Shown: positions 1 through 10,712, counted from the first letter of the stretch. The stretch is DNA of 64,000 nt from Methanobacteriaceae archaeon (GCA_030656015.1 JAUSNX010000006.1:1-64000), one strand, 5' to 3'. A program made the numbers and translations. The notes: generated by a model not told the origin, from the sequence alone.

Positions 1-120
<120 letters not shown>

Positions 121-248
121 TTCCTTATAATCACACAAATAAAATTAAATAAAAATTGACATTCTATTTTTAATAGTTTGAAATATTTTTAAATTTCAGA
201 AATTTTAACAAAGTAGAGTTTTCTCTACTTATTTTCACCCCCTTTTTA

Positions 249-285
249 TTGGGCGGATTTATATCTGCCCAAACCCCCTTTTATT
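249..285 (+). terminator. Hairpin behind 5S rRNA, probable terminator or processing stem
   Basis: Bases 249-258 (TTGGGCGGAT) pair with 263-272 (ATCTGCCCAA), with one G-T wobble, around a TTAT loop. C-plus-T-rich runs lie on both sides (236-248 and 274-284). This is the most stable hairpin seen between the 5S gene and the next feature. Archaeal termination usually relies on T-runs alone, so RNA processing is an alternative role. Confidence 0.5.
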
Positions 286-439
286 AATTCATTATAACTT
301 TTTTTATAGAATTATATCTAAAGAAGGATATAATCTAAAAAAAATTTTATTTCAATTAACTCATTATTAACAACTTTTTAATAAAAAAACAATAATTAAA
401 TACTTAATTAAACAATATCTTATTGTCATATCTTTACGA

Positions 440-582
440 CTGATGCCTATGGTCCTTTTAAGACAGGGCGATAGCCTAGTATGAATAGAAGAAACCCAGC
501 ATTAGACAGACTGCCTGCTTCGAGGGTTGCTCGGGGAGGGAAGGGTTATCTACCGATGAACCAGACGAGTTAGTATGCAGGC
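440..582 (+). ncRNA. Candidate structured noncoding RNA, family not recognised
   Basis: This is a G+C-rich stretch in an AT-rich gap with no open frame. Two helices close it into two domains: 440-446 (CTGATGC) with 499-505 (GCATTAG), and 513-518 (GCCTGC) with 577-582 (GCAGGC). Smaller stems fit inside: 447-450 with 471-474, 452-454 with 462-464, 521-524 with 530-533, and 544-547 with 559-562. AACCC at 493-497 could also pair with GGGTT at 524-528 or 543-547. The first helix holds a G-U pair that would be a C-A mismatch on the other strand, which favours the plus strand. I could not match it to 7S, RNase P, tRNA or a riboswitch I know. No gene follows on the plus strand, so a free-standing RNA is likelier than a leader. 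Confidence 0.5.
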
Positions 583-834
583 AAAATATTATACTAAATA
601 TATAAATTTTATTCAAATTTTTCTTTTTATTCTTATTGCAAAATAATAAATCAATTGTAAATAACTAACTCCTAAAAATGGAGGTATAATTATTCTTTTA
701 TCAAGTTATCCTCTTAAAGAAGAGCCAATTGCATTTAGAAATTCTTCAGTAGTATATGTATTTTATAATTTATTCTTATTAAAGTCTAAAATAACTTTAT
801 TTAAAGTGCAGATTAACGAATTCTATGAAAACAA
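583..834. other. AT-rich spacer without a clear gene
   Basis: This separates the RNA candidate from the end of the otsA-like gene. I see no supported gene. A short minus-strand stretch (about 706-747) reads like coding sequence but has stops and no start. Confidence 0.6.
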
Positions 835-2328
835 TTATATATCCCTTATTTTCTCAAAATCAGCAAATTGTTCACTTATCCAGTTATAAATGGTTCTTTG
901 GGAAACTATATTTTGTAAAGATACCATTCTTTCACTTCTCTCTTGTTTACTCATAGTAATGGCTTGATAAAATGCATCTGCGGTTTGTTTTATGTCAAAT
1001 GGATTCACAGGAATGATATGATCTTTTAATTCTTCGTAACAACCAGCATATTCCGATAAAATTACTGTGCCTTGGGTTTCATTAACTACAGATGCTTCTT
1101 TAGGCACTATATTCATGCCGTCTGCAATGGGATTTACAATTAGACAATCATAATTTTTAAATGCTGCTACTACTAGTTGATAATCTGCTCTAAATATGCA
1201 TTCGATAGGTTTCCACCGCTCATGAGCATATTTTAGGTTAATTTTATGGATGGTTTTTTGGATGAGTTCGTAATATTCTTTGTATTCTTTAATTTGTTGG
1301 CGGGTTGGTTTTCCAGTTGATAAGAACTTTACTTTGCCATGATACTCTGGGTGATTTTCTAAAAAAAGATCATAGGCTTCAAATCCGCGAATAATATTTT
1401 TACTAAGGTCTGCACGATCAGTTCGATAAATTAAAAAGTTATCCCCTTTTATTTCTCTAATTAATTTTTCTTTAGCCTTAACTTCTTTAGAAACAGCCAT
1501 TTCTTTAATACTATCATAATCTATGGAAATAGGATAACTTTTTACATGAGTGGTATTTCCATTGTACCAGACCATGCCCTTTTCATAATCAACTTTGTCA
1601 GCAAATTCTTCGCAACATTGAATGAAATTAGTTACATAACGGGGAATATGAAATCCTAGGATGTTGTTAGATAACAATCCTTCGATTATGGCTTTTCTCA
1701 TGTATTCTGGTATAATATGGAAATATTCGGATTGTGGCCATGGAATATGGATGAATTGGCTTAAAAATATATCTCCCAATTCTTTCCGGATAAAAGAAGG
1801 ACATAAATAAAGGTGATAATCTTGAAGCATAATTAAAGGTTCATTATGATTTCTTTCAGCTTCTTGCACTACTTTTTCTGCGAATTTTTTATTTAGATAC
1901 ACATAACCTTTATCCCATGCAGTATGGGTTTTTTCATCGATATTAGGAGTGTAAGGATTGTTCCACATATAATGTTGGACAAACCAGAGAATGGGGTTAC
2001 TTATTACACTGTAATAATCCTCATATTGTTCTCGATTCACCAATACAAAAGGAACCCAAAATTTAGGATCTTCTTCAGGAATAGGGACCCTGTGATCTGG
2101 AAAAGATCTGGCAACTTCTGCATCAGCTGAAGTCATGGCACTGGCTATCCAAGTACCCTTTAATGATTCCATTAATGGGAGAAGAGTTGAAACAAGTCCC
2201 CCAGCACCTCTTTTCATTTCAATTTTGTGTTCATTTTTGTAAAATTCTACAGGGCCTCTGTTTGAAGCTACTATCAAATTTTTATCCTTTAAAAACTCTA
2301 AAATTTTATTTTGCTGGGGATAACCCAT
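835..2328 (-). CDS. otsA: Trehalose-6-phosphate synthase-like glycosyltransferase (GT20)
   Basis: A 497-residue GT20 enzyme expected to join a nucleotide-activated glucose to glucose-6-phosphate, giving trehalose-6-phosphate in the cytosol. Visible signatures are the N-terminal SNRGPVEF motif with a GAGGLV loop, a QDYHLY motif near the middle, and a C-terminal DGMNIVPKEASVVN block that binds the nucleotide sugar. The central motif reads RTDRADLSKN instead of the common RLDYxKG form, so a related pseudo-disaccharide product cannot be excluded. The ATG is preceded by AAGGTG, 11 bp after the mutase gene, so the two are surely co-transcribed. An OtsB-like phosphatase upstream in the same locus supports the trehalose assignment. 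Confidence 0.88.
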   Translation of the reverse strand: MGYPQQNKILEFLKDKNLIVASNRGPVEFYKNEHKIEMKRGAGGLVSTLLPLMESLKGTWIASAMTSADAEVARSFPDHRVPIPEEDPKFWVPFVLVNREQYEDYYSVISNPILWFVQHYMWNNPYTPNIDEKTHTAWDKGYVYLNKKFAEKVVQEAERNHNEPLIMLQDYHLYLCPSFIRKELGDIFLSQFIHIPWPQSEYFHIIPEYMRKAIIEGLLSNNILGFHIPRYVTNFIQCCEEFADKVDYEKGMVWYNGNTTHVKSYPISIDYDSIKEMAVSKEVKAKEKLIREIKGDNFLIYRTDRADLSKNIIRGFEAYDLFLENHPEYHGKVKFLSTGKPTRQQIKEYKEYYELIQKTIHKINLKYAHERWKPIECIFRADYQLVVAAFKNYDCLIVNPIADGMNIVPKEASVVNETQGTVILSEYAGCYEELKDHIIPVNPFDIKQTADAFYQAITMSKQERSERMVSLQNIVSQRTIYNWISEQFADFEKIRDI

Positions 2329-2339
2329 ATAAATACACC

Positions 2340-3644
2340 TTATTGTACTGTTTCAATCATGGATTTTACAGTTTCAGTTAATTCTTGTAATTTTTCAGCA
2401 GATTTTGATTCTAAATAAACTCGGATAAGTGGTTCGAATCGAGATGGTCTGATTAAAATTAAAGAATCATCTAAATCTACTCTTATACCGTCAATGGTGC
2501 TGATTTCATATTTTGATTCAAAATTATCCTTAAAAATATCGATTATATATGTTTTTTTCTCATGTTCACAGTCAATGGTAAAAACGGACCTGTTGTATTG
2601 CTTTATTTGCCCTGCAAGATGGGATAATGTAGTATCTTTTTTAGCCAGGATTTCCAGCATTTTAACTACTGCAAAAATGGCATCGAAACACAATTGAAAT
2701 TCCGGAAAAACAAACATACCAGGTTCATCACCACCAAATATGGCGTCTTCTTCAGCAATTCCACTTAAAACATGGTTTACAGAAGTTTTAATTAGTTTTC
2801 CTTTTCTTTTAGATATTATTTCATCTAAAGATTTAGAAACCACAACTGAAGATACAATTGTACTCCTTGGATTTTCTTCCAGAATATATTTGCTGAAAAT
2901 ACCTAATATGGTCTGATCTCTAATACGGTTTCCTTTTTCATCAATAAAAACTACCATATCTCGATCATTATCTAATATTGCTCCCATATCTGCCCCAATT
3001 GCTGTAATAAGCTCGGATACTACTGATATTCTTTGGGGGTTAGGTTCTGGAAAACTGTATTCAAATTGAGTATCTTTACAGCCAATTAAAATAGTTTGAC
3101 AGTCCATTTTACGTAATATATCTGGGGCAAAAGTTTTTTTAAGGCCTTCTTCACAGTCTAAAACTAGCAAAAATCCTTTTTCTTCGATGAGTTTTTTAGG
3201 GGCTTTTTCAACAACTGCATTTATATATCTATCATGGTAATCATGGACATAATTAAGCTCACCTATTTCCTTCCAGGAAACTTTTTCCCCAGGTCTTTGT
3301 TCTAAAGGGATTTTATGGTCACTAATTATTTTAATATTAACATCTTCTGGTCTTAAATGGGATCTAGAAATAGAAATCATTGCACTGGCATTATAAAAGT
3401 CCATGTTGGAGTGTATTACTGGTATGGGTGCCACTCCGAAATCCATTACATTAATTCCTGAAGACATGAGCCCGGTGGTTATAGAGCGTTTTATCATTTG
3501 GGAAGTGGTGTAAAAATCACGGCCTACCAGTACATGTTGTCCGCACCCTAGATAATTTCCAATAATAGTTCCTAAATGGGAGGCAAATTTATTGCTTATT
3601 TCAGCATTAACCACTCCCCTTATATCTTGCACATATTTAGCCAT
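2340..3644 (-). CDS. Phosphohexomutase-like protein with altered active-site loops
   Basis: A 434-residue member of the phosphoglucomutase/phosphomannomutase family, whose enzymes interconvert hexose-6- and hexose-1-phosphate. The catalytic Ser-His is kept (SRSHLRPEDVNIK in place of TASHNPPEYNGIK). Other loops are changed. The metal loop reads ILDNDRD, without the first Asp of DxDxDR. The sugar loop reads GGDEPGM rather than GExSGH. The phosphate loop reads RPSRFEP rather than RPSGTEP. Between a sugar nucleotidyltransferase and OtsA it would supply glucose-1-phosphate, but the changes leave room for a different substrate or a non-catalytic role. AGGG precedes the ATG. Confidence 0.8.
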   Translation of the reverse strand: MAKYVQDIRGVVNAEISNKFASHLGTIIGNYLGCGQHVLVGRDFYTTSQMIKRSITTGLMSSGINVMDFGVAPIPVIHSNMDFYNASAMISISRSHLRPEDVNIKIISDHKIPLEQRPGEKVSWKEIGELNYVHDYHDRYINAVVEKAPKKLIEEKGFLLVLDCEEGLKKTFAPDILRKMDCQTILIGCKDTQFEYSFPEPNPQRISVVSELITAIGADMGAILDNDRDMVVFIDEKGNRIRDQTILGIFSKYILEENPRSTIVSSVVVSKSLDEIISKRKGKLIKTSVNHVLSGIAEEDAIFGGDEPGMFVFPEFQLCFDAIFAVVKMLEILAKKDTTLSHLAGQIKQYNRSVFTIDCEHEKKTYIIDIFKDNFESKYEISTIDGIRVDLDDSLILIRPSRFEPLIRVYLESKSAEKLQELTETVKSMIETVQ

Positions 3645-3721
3645 AAAATTCCCTGGTAACTCTTTATTTAATAATTACCGTTATTCACATTATAATTCCC
3701 TTAATCTGAAATTAAAATAAG

Positions 3722-4879
3722 TTACTCTGTTTCAGTAGGATAATCAGAATCTACAATAGAATCTCCAAAAATCTCAATTTTATTAGTAATGGATCTATTG
3801 GATTTCACTAAACTGTAAGGACCCATTTGTACAGAACTTCCCAGTATCACTCCTTTTTCAAGTACACAGCCATGTTCCAGGATGCATTTAGAATCAATTA
3901 TGCAGTCTTTAAGGTATGAATGGGCTTTTATAATACTATCTGGCAGGATTACTGAACCTAAGATATGGGTACCCTCTCCGACCTGGACTTTTTCGCCGAT
4001 AACTGTATTTTTTCCCAGTACACCTCCTTTTTTTATTACAGCATTATCCCCAATAACTACTGGACCAATAATTCTAACTTTATCTTCAATTTTAACATCT
4101 TTACCAATCCAGATGTCTCCAAATTTTCCCACACTTTCCCTTAAATAGTCTCCGTGGGGATGGGGATTTATTTTTTTATTTAGAACATCTCGGGTTGCCT
4201 TTAGATATGAATCGGGTCTTCCAACATCGTTCCAATACCCCTCTAAGATATGACCATAAATCCCAGCTTTTTCTTCTATTAATTGTGGGAAAACATCATT
4301 AGAAAAATCTACTGGGCCTTTCGAAGTGTCAACATAATCCAGTATTTCTGGTTCTAAAACATAGGTTCCCGCATTGGCAATTTTGCTAAAAACATTATCT
4401 GGCGATGGTTTTTCTAAAAATTTGATTATTTGATTATTATTGTCCAATACTGCAATTCCAAAATGGGTGGGATCTTTTACAGGAGTAAGTAGGATGGTTG
4501 CCAGGGCATTTTTTTCCTGGTGAAACTCTAATAATTTATCAAGGTCCACATCAACCAGCACATCCCCACTCAAAACAAAAAAAGTATCATCAAGGTGCCT
4601 ATCTGCTTTATTTAAGCCTCCAGCAGTACCCAGAGGTTTCTTCTCAATAGAATATTTAATATTTAAATCTGGATGAGCCTGATTTAGGTAGTTTTTAATT
4701 TGGTTTTTGAAATAGTTTAAAGTTACCACTATATCAGTATAGCCTTGAATTTCAAGTTTTTTAATAATATAATCAATCATAGGTCGGTTTGCGATTGGAA
4801 TCAGAGGTTTTGGCCTAATTAATGTCATTGGTTGAATTCTAGTTCCTTTTCCGCCGGCCATAATAATGACCTTTATCAT
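3722..4879 (-). CDS. Sugar-1-phosphate nucleotidyltransferase with hexapeptide-repeat tail
   Basis: Makes an NDP-sugar from a sugar-1-phosphate and an NTP. The N-terminal Rossmann-like domain opens with GGKGTRIQPMTLIRPKPL, the nucleotide-binding signature, and shows a GDVLVDVD metal motif. From about residue 250 on it has isoleucine/valine-rich hexapeptide repeats, predicted to form a left-handed beta helix as in GlmU and archaeal GDP-mannose or glucose-1-phosphate transferases. I chose the ATG at 4879 (MIKVIIMAGG) over an upstream GTG at 4900 because this is where family members begin; neither has a clear ribosome site. In this locus it most likely makes the glucosyl donor for the OtsA-like enzyme. 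The base specificity cannot be read from sequence. Confidence 0.85.
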   Translation of the reverse strand: MIKVIIMAGGKGTRIQPMTLIRPKPLIPIANRPMIDYIIKKLEIQGYTDIVVTLNYFKNQIKNYLNQAHPDLNIKYSIEKKPLGTAGGLNKADRHLDDTFFVLSGDVLVDVDLDKLLEFHQEKNALATILLTPVKDPTHFGIAVLDNNNQIIKFLEKPSPDNVFSKIANAGTYVLEPEILDYVDTSKGPVDFSNDVFPQLIEEKAGIYGHILEGYWNDVGRPDSYLKATRDVLNKKINPHPHGDYLRESVGKFGDIWIGKDVKIEDKVRIIGPVVIGDNAVIKKGGVLGKNTVIGEKVQVGEGTHILGSVILPDSIIKAHSYLKDCIIDSKCILEHGCVLEKGVILGSSVQMGPYSLVKSNRSITNKIEIFGDSIVDSDYPTETE

Positions 4880-4972
4880 ATGTAATAATATGGACTTCAC
4901 ATTAAATAAGTCTTTCTTAAAAAACAGTTATCTGTTCTTTATTTGATTATTTAATGATTAAGAAGGTTTATA

Positions 4973-5770
4973 TTAATCTAATAACCATCTGAAAAAGTTA
5001 AGAACTTCATTTACACTATCCACAAAAAATGATGTGCTGTTCTTAACATAACTTGGTATTTCATTGGAGAACACCAATATACTAGCACTCCTTATTTTAC
5101 CTTCATTTTCCAATTCACTAAGTTTCTTAAAAGCATCTAAATCGGTGATATCATCACCTAAATAGATAACCTTGTTTAAATCATGTTTTTCTATGATTCT
5201 ATGGAGGATTACACCTTTATCAAAACCTAATGGGGGTTTTATTTCCACCAACTTACGACCCTCTGATATTTGGAGGTTTTTTGATTCAGGCCCATTTTTA
5301 AGGGAATTTAATATTTTTTTCCTCACCACTTCACCGTCATTGCATTGTCGGTAATGGATGGAATAGCAGATGCCTTTGTCCTCAAATAATATGCCTTCAA
5401 TATCGCCTAACTCTATATTTAATTGATCAGCACTTTGTTCTATTTGATGGAGATATTTTTCTACTTCTTCTGCCACAGAATATTGTCCATCAAAAAAATA
5501 TTCCAGGCCGTGGTTTCCCACATATAAAATATCTTCAATACCTACCATTGCTCGGGCATCATTAACAGATCTCCCACTAATAATTGCCAGTAAATCAAAT
5601 TTTTCTTTTAATTTTATTAGTTCAGCGTGCATGGCAGAATTAACAACAGCTTCCTGGGGAGTAGGTGCAATTTCACTGATGGTGCCATCTATATCAAGTA
5701 TGATGGCAGTAGATTTATCATTTTTGAAATCATTTATCATTTTTAAATTATCAAAAAGATATTTAGACAT
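4973..5770 (-). CDS. otsB: Trehalose-6-phosphate phosphatase (HAD superfamily)
   Basis: A 265-residue HAD-fold phosphatase that would remove phosphate from trehalose-6-phosphate to release trehalose. HAD motif I is at residues 26-30 (DIDGT, nucleophile Asp26 and acid Asp28). Motif II is the Ser/Gly of IISGRS, followed by the GNHGLE stretch characteristic of OtsB. Motif IV is YLGDDITDLDAF near residue 223. Length is normal for the family. A strong AAGGAG site precedes the ATG. It lies in the same minus-strand locus as the OtsA-like synthase. Confidence 0.9.
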   Translation of the reverse strand: MSKYLFDNLKMINDFKNDKSTAIILDIDGTISEIAPTPQEAVVNSAMHAELIKLKEKFDLLAIISGRSVNDARAMVGIEDILYVGNHGLEYFFDGQYSVAEEVEKYLHQIEQSADQLNIELGDIEGILFEDKGICYSIHYRQCNDGEVVRKKILNSLKNGPESKNLQISEGRKLVEIKPPLGFDKGVILHRIIEKHDLNKVIYLGDDITDLDAFKKLSELENEGKIRSASILVFSNEIPSYVKNSTSFFVDSVNEVLNFFRWLLD

Positions 5771-5913
5771 TTAAATTCTCCTTAAAACAGATTAATTCTG
5801 TAAACTAGCTCTGATTTTTTCAATTCAATCATATTATATTTATAAAATAGATTTTATCATTTATTTGAGCTTTAAAACCTCTGATTAAAAGTTGAGGTCT
5901 ATTTTTCCGAGTT

Positions 5914-7095
5914 TTATTCTATTTCATGTATTTTAAAGTATTCTATGATGTGGTGGATTATTTCATAAGGATCATCAGCTACCACAGTACTTCCAAATAG
6001 TTCCATTCCACCCATATCTGCGGGGGGCCTGAAAATACTTCCCCGATCCACAATTTTAATTAAATATGGGAAATCATATTCCCGATCCCGGGGAGGACAG
6101 TATATGGATAAGTTATAACTGTGTACTCCTAAAACATCTATAAAACATCTAAGTATATTAAAAATAACTTTTTTAGAATTTTTATGGGTGGACGGTGATT
6201 CTGGGGGCAGTATTGTGATTTCTTTCTCTTTAGCAGGTGTGATACTTGTATACAAAGAAACCCCATCCACAGTATATCCCAGTCCCAGTGCATGATGAGC
6301 CTGATATAAATCCTGGAAATAATGAGGATCTAATCCTTTATGAGATTTTTCATGATATCTTTTTTGATAATTACTCTGAGCTCTTTTTAGAACTTCTACT
6401 TTAGCATAAGGAATATCTTTACCCATTAAAATTTGCGCATGTCCATGTATTTGTGAAGCTCCGGCTTTGTAAAGGCAGTTCCAAACAAAAAAAGGACATT
6501 TGTAGGTTTCATCGGTCTGAAATACTTTATCAAACCAGTGGAAACCAGTATCAATATAATCAGATAATTCTTCCAGAGTAAATTTTAGAGGGTTATGGTT
6601 TTTGAAAATTACCAGACTACTCCAAACATCATATTTGGCGATATTAGATGCAGTTATAGAATGTTTACCTTTAATCCTACCAAAAACATCTTCGGGAGTA
6701 TATTGATCTGGCTGGCAAAAATCACAATTTTTTCGGGAGTCATTAATTAATTGGGATAATTTGTTTTTCTGATTTTTGAGATCCTTTTTCCCCATACCTG
6801 GCCTGTTGGTTCGCATATAATTGAAAAGGGCACCTTCTCCGGTCCACCTATTGAATGTTTTCACTATTTTTTGATTTTCAAGTTTATACAGGACCTGTTT
6901 TTGGGTTTCAGTGGGATTTCCGGATTCATCTTTTGTACTAAAATATCCCACAACTTTATTTTTAAGTCCCGGAGGAATTTTCATAGTTCCGGTTCCAGAA
7001 TAAACACTGTAAATTCTTTTAAATATTTTGTAAGATTCTTTATCCTCAGTTTTTAAACTATTTAATTTGTCTTCCAATTCAATGATGGAAGTCAT
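5914..7095 (-). CDS. GalT-like HIT-superfamily nucleotidyltransferase or phosphorylase
   Basis: A 393-residue protein with a HGHAQ active-site motif in the context SQIHGHAQILMG, as in galactose-1-phosphate uridylyltransferase and its relatives, and a CDFC pair that may bind zinc. Such enzymes move a nucleotide between a nucleotide sugar and a sugar phosphate, or split dinucleotides. The ATG at 7095 is used because AGGAG sits 9 bases before it; the upstream GTG overlaps that site. It is the first gene of the trehalose locus, next to the palindromic promoter, so I infer that it adjusts the sugar-nucleotide pool for the pathway. The exact reaction is unknown. Confidence 0.7.
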   Translation of the reverse strand: MTSIIELEDKLNSLKTEDKESYKIFKRIYSVYSGTGTMKIPPGLKNKVVGYFSTKDESGNPTETQKQVLYKLENQKIVKTFNRWTGEGALFNYMRTNRPGMGKKDLKNQKNKLSQLINDSRKNCDFCQPDQYTPEDVFGRIKGKHSITASNIAKYDVWSSLVIFKNHNPLKFTLEELSDYIDTGFHWFDKVFQTDETYKCPFFVWNCLYKAGASQIHGHAQILMGKDIPYAKVEVLKRAQSNYQKRYHEKSHKGLDPHYFQDLYQAHHALGLGYTVDGVSLYTSITPAKEKEITILPPESPSTHKNSKKVIFNILRCFIDVLGVHSYNLSIYCPPRDREYDFPYLIKIVDRGSIFRPPADMGGMELFGSTVVADDPYEIIHHIIEYFKIHEIE

Positions 7096-7112
7096 AAAAA
7101 ACACTCCTATTT

Positions 7113-7143
7113 AATATTCTAAACTTTAGAATATTTATAAGAA
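7113..7143 (-). promoter_or_regulatory. Trehalose-locus promoter with perfect palindromic operator
   Basis: On the minus strand a TATA-like CTTATAAATATT (about 7133-7143) lies just upstream of a perfect inverted repeat. Its arms are 7113-7123 (AATATTCTAAA) and 7125-7135 (TTTAGAATATT), separated by one base. The palindrome sits between the TATA box and the ribosome site of the first gene and overlaps the expected transcription start, the position expected for a repressor site. Confidence 0.6.
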
Positions 7144-7266
7144 TCATGAAAATTCAAGGATGGATATAGATTATTTGCCTGAATGAATTTTGCTAAATTC
7201 AGAAGATATTGAATGAATATGATTGAATTAGCCGATTAAAAAGATCAAAGCTGGATAATTGATATT

Positions 7267-7485
7267 ATGAACGCTTTATTACTAAGGGTAGATTTTGATA
7301 AAGGAAATGGTGGGTTTCTAGCCCCTATTTTTGACGATGGATCTTTTGAATATATTCCCTGCCTGAATTTTATGCGGATACAACTGAAAATAAAAATTTT
7401 TCTAATACCTTGGGGAGAAAAAATAAGTTCAACTGATTTAAATAAATCTAAAGATAATCTAAAAAAGTTGATTAGTATTAATTAA
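7267..7485 (+). pseudogene. Truncated remnant of an Nmad3-type (nucleotide modification associated) gene
   Basis: The frame encodes 72 residues. The first 31 or so (MNALLLRVDFDKGNGG, then APIFDDGSFEYIP) match the start of the Nmad3 family, proteins linked to modified-base pathways and usually about three times this length. After that the resemblance stops and the sequence becomes a Lys/Ile-rich tail. I read this as the front of an Nmad3 gene joined to unrelated sequence after a deletion. It adjoins other gene pieces (7.7-8.35 kb), consistent with a rearrangement scar. Confidence 0.6.
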
Positions 7486-7711
7486 TTACTCTTAAAATTT
7501 TATTAATCTAATTATTAGGACTGAAACATCTTATTTATGGCATAGTAGAATTTAATAGATTCTAACCCGGTTTTCCACAGCTATGCTTGTAATATTCTAT
7601 TTTCATTAAAATTCATTCAATTTATTTATATTTTATTTAGGTCACTTATCTTTGAATTAGACTTAAATTACTTTAAACTAGCTCAAAGTCAAGCCAAATA
7701 TTCTTCAATGA
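7486..7711. other. Noncoding spacer in the scar region
   Basis: An AT-rich spacer between the Nmad3 remnant and the duplicated MutS-family fragment. I see no gene or clear regulatory site in it. Confidence 0.5.
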
Positions 7712-8049
7712 TCAAAATTTCTCTAATATCTTACCATAAATATCTTTTAATTTCCCATCAGAGCGCTCATATATCATTTTCAATATCAGCTCAGGAGTAC
7801 TTCTGGCCAAATAATTCATTTTTGGAGTTCTATCAACTAATAGATTATAATTATCATCTAAACCCTTAGCTTCAATTCCATCTACTCTTATTGGAGCGTA
7901 TTTGATGATTTCACGGGCCATTTGGGTTACTATGACGGCAAATGAATTTGAATCATTTATTAATTCTATAACTGGATATAATTTTCACCACCGCTTCTAA
8001 TTCAGTTATAGCTTCTAATTCGTCCAATAAAATGAGTTTCTGGTTATCA
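7712..8049 (-). pseudogene. Partial duplicate of the 3' end of the MutS-family gene
   Basis: About 338 bases closely match 10841-11180, the end of the intact MutS-like gene, in the same orientation. The last 69 residues read identically, while the upstream part carries indels and stops. The match ends abruptly at 8049, where an unrelated decayed reading frame begins. It lacks the Walker A part and cannot encode a working ATPase. Together with 10841-11180 it forms direct repeats on either side of katG. Confidence 0.9.
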
Positions 8050-8351
8050 TTTGATCCAAACTGCTAAACTTTCTAATGGATAATCTTGCACTTTGAATTT
8101 AGATTTTAATTCTTCTTTCATTTCAAATATCCATTTTCCTAACCATGGACACTATCAACCACAATTCTAGCACTAAACTATCTGAACTTATTTAAATCAT
8201 TGAATTGGTATTTTATGTATTTTTTTGAGCTTACTTCTAATGGTGTTTCATATGATTTTATATGAAGATAATGTGTAAATTCTATTTTGGCCCCATTTTC
8301 TTTTGATATTTTAGAAAATATTTCTATAAATTTATTTAATAAAGTAAGTGA
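8047..8351 (-). pseudogene. Decayed coding remnant, family not recognised
   Basis: Two open pieces on the minus strand read like real protein but are separated by stops and a frame change. 8178-8351 gives a 57-residue piece (SLTLLNKFIEIFSKISKENG and on), and 8047-8145 gives WLGKWIFEMKEELKSKFKVQ and on. The second piece runs straight into the duplicated MutS-family fragment. I do not recognise the parent family. Confidence 0.45.
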
Positions 8352-8368
8352 CAATCGTTATTTATTTT

Positions 8369-8443
8369 CTTAACTATAAAATTACAGTTGTTAAGTGATA
8401 AATATAATCAAAGACAAAAATGTAACTAGATAATTATAAAATT
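8369..8443 (+). promoter_or_regulatory. Probable katG promoter region
   Basis: A TATA-like ATTATAAAATTT lies at about 8433-8443, some 75 bases before the chosen katG start. Upstream is an imperfect inverted repeat, CTTAAC at 8369-8374 and GTTAAG at 8390-8395, with AACT/AGTT nested inside. This might bind a peroxide-responsive repressor, but the motif is weak. Confidence 0.4.
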
Positions 8444-8474
8444 TGAGTCGACTAAATAGGAAATGTGTAATTAG

Positions 8475-10712
<2,238 letters not shown>

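Noticed and set aside
706-747. Coding-like minus-strand piece (EEFLNAIGSSLRG then stop)
   Set aside because: Too short, with no start codon and a stop after 14 codons. I cannot link it to a family.
1924-2130. Plus-strand open frame within the otsA-like gene
   Set aside because: An antisense shadow of a clear GT20 gene, with no ribosome site and no family resemblance.
8446-8453. Palindrome AGTCGACT upstream of katG
   Set aside because: An 8-base palindrome is expected by chance in a window this size and does not sit where an operator clearly would.
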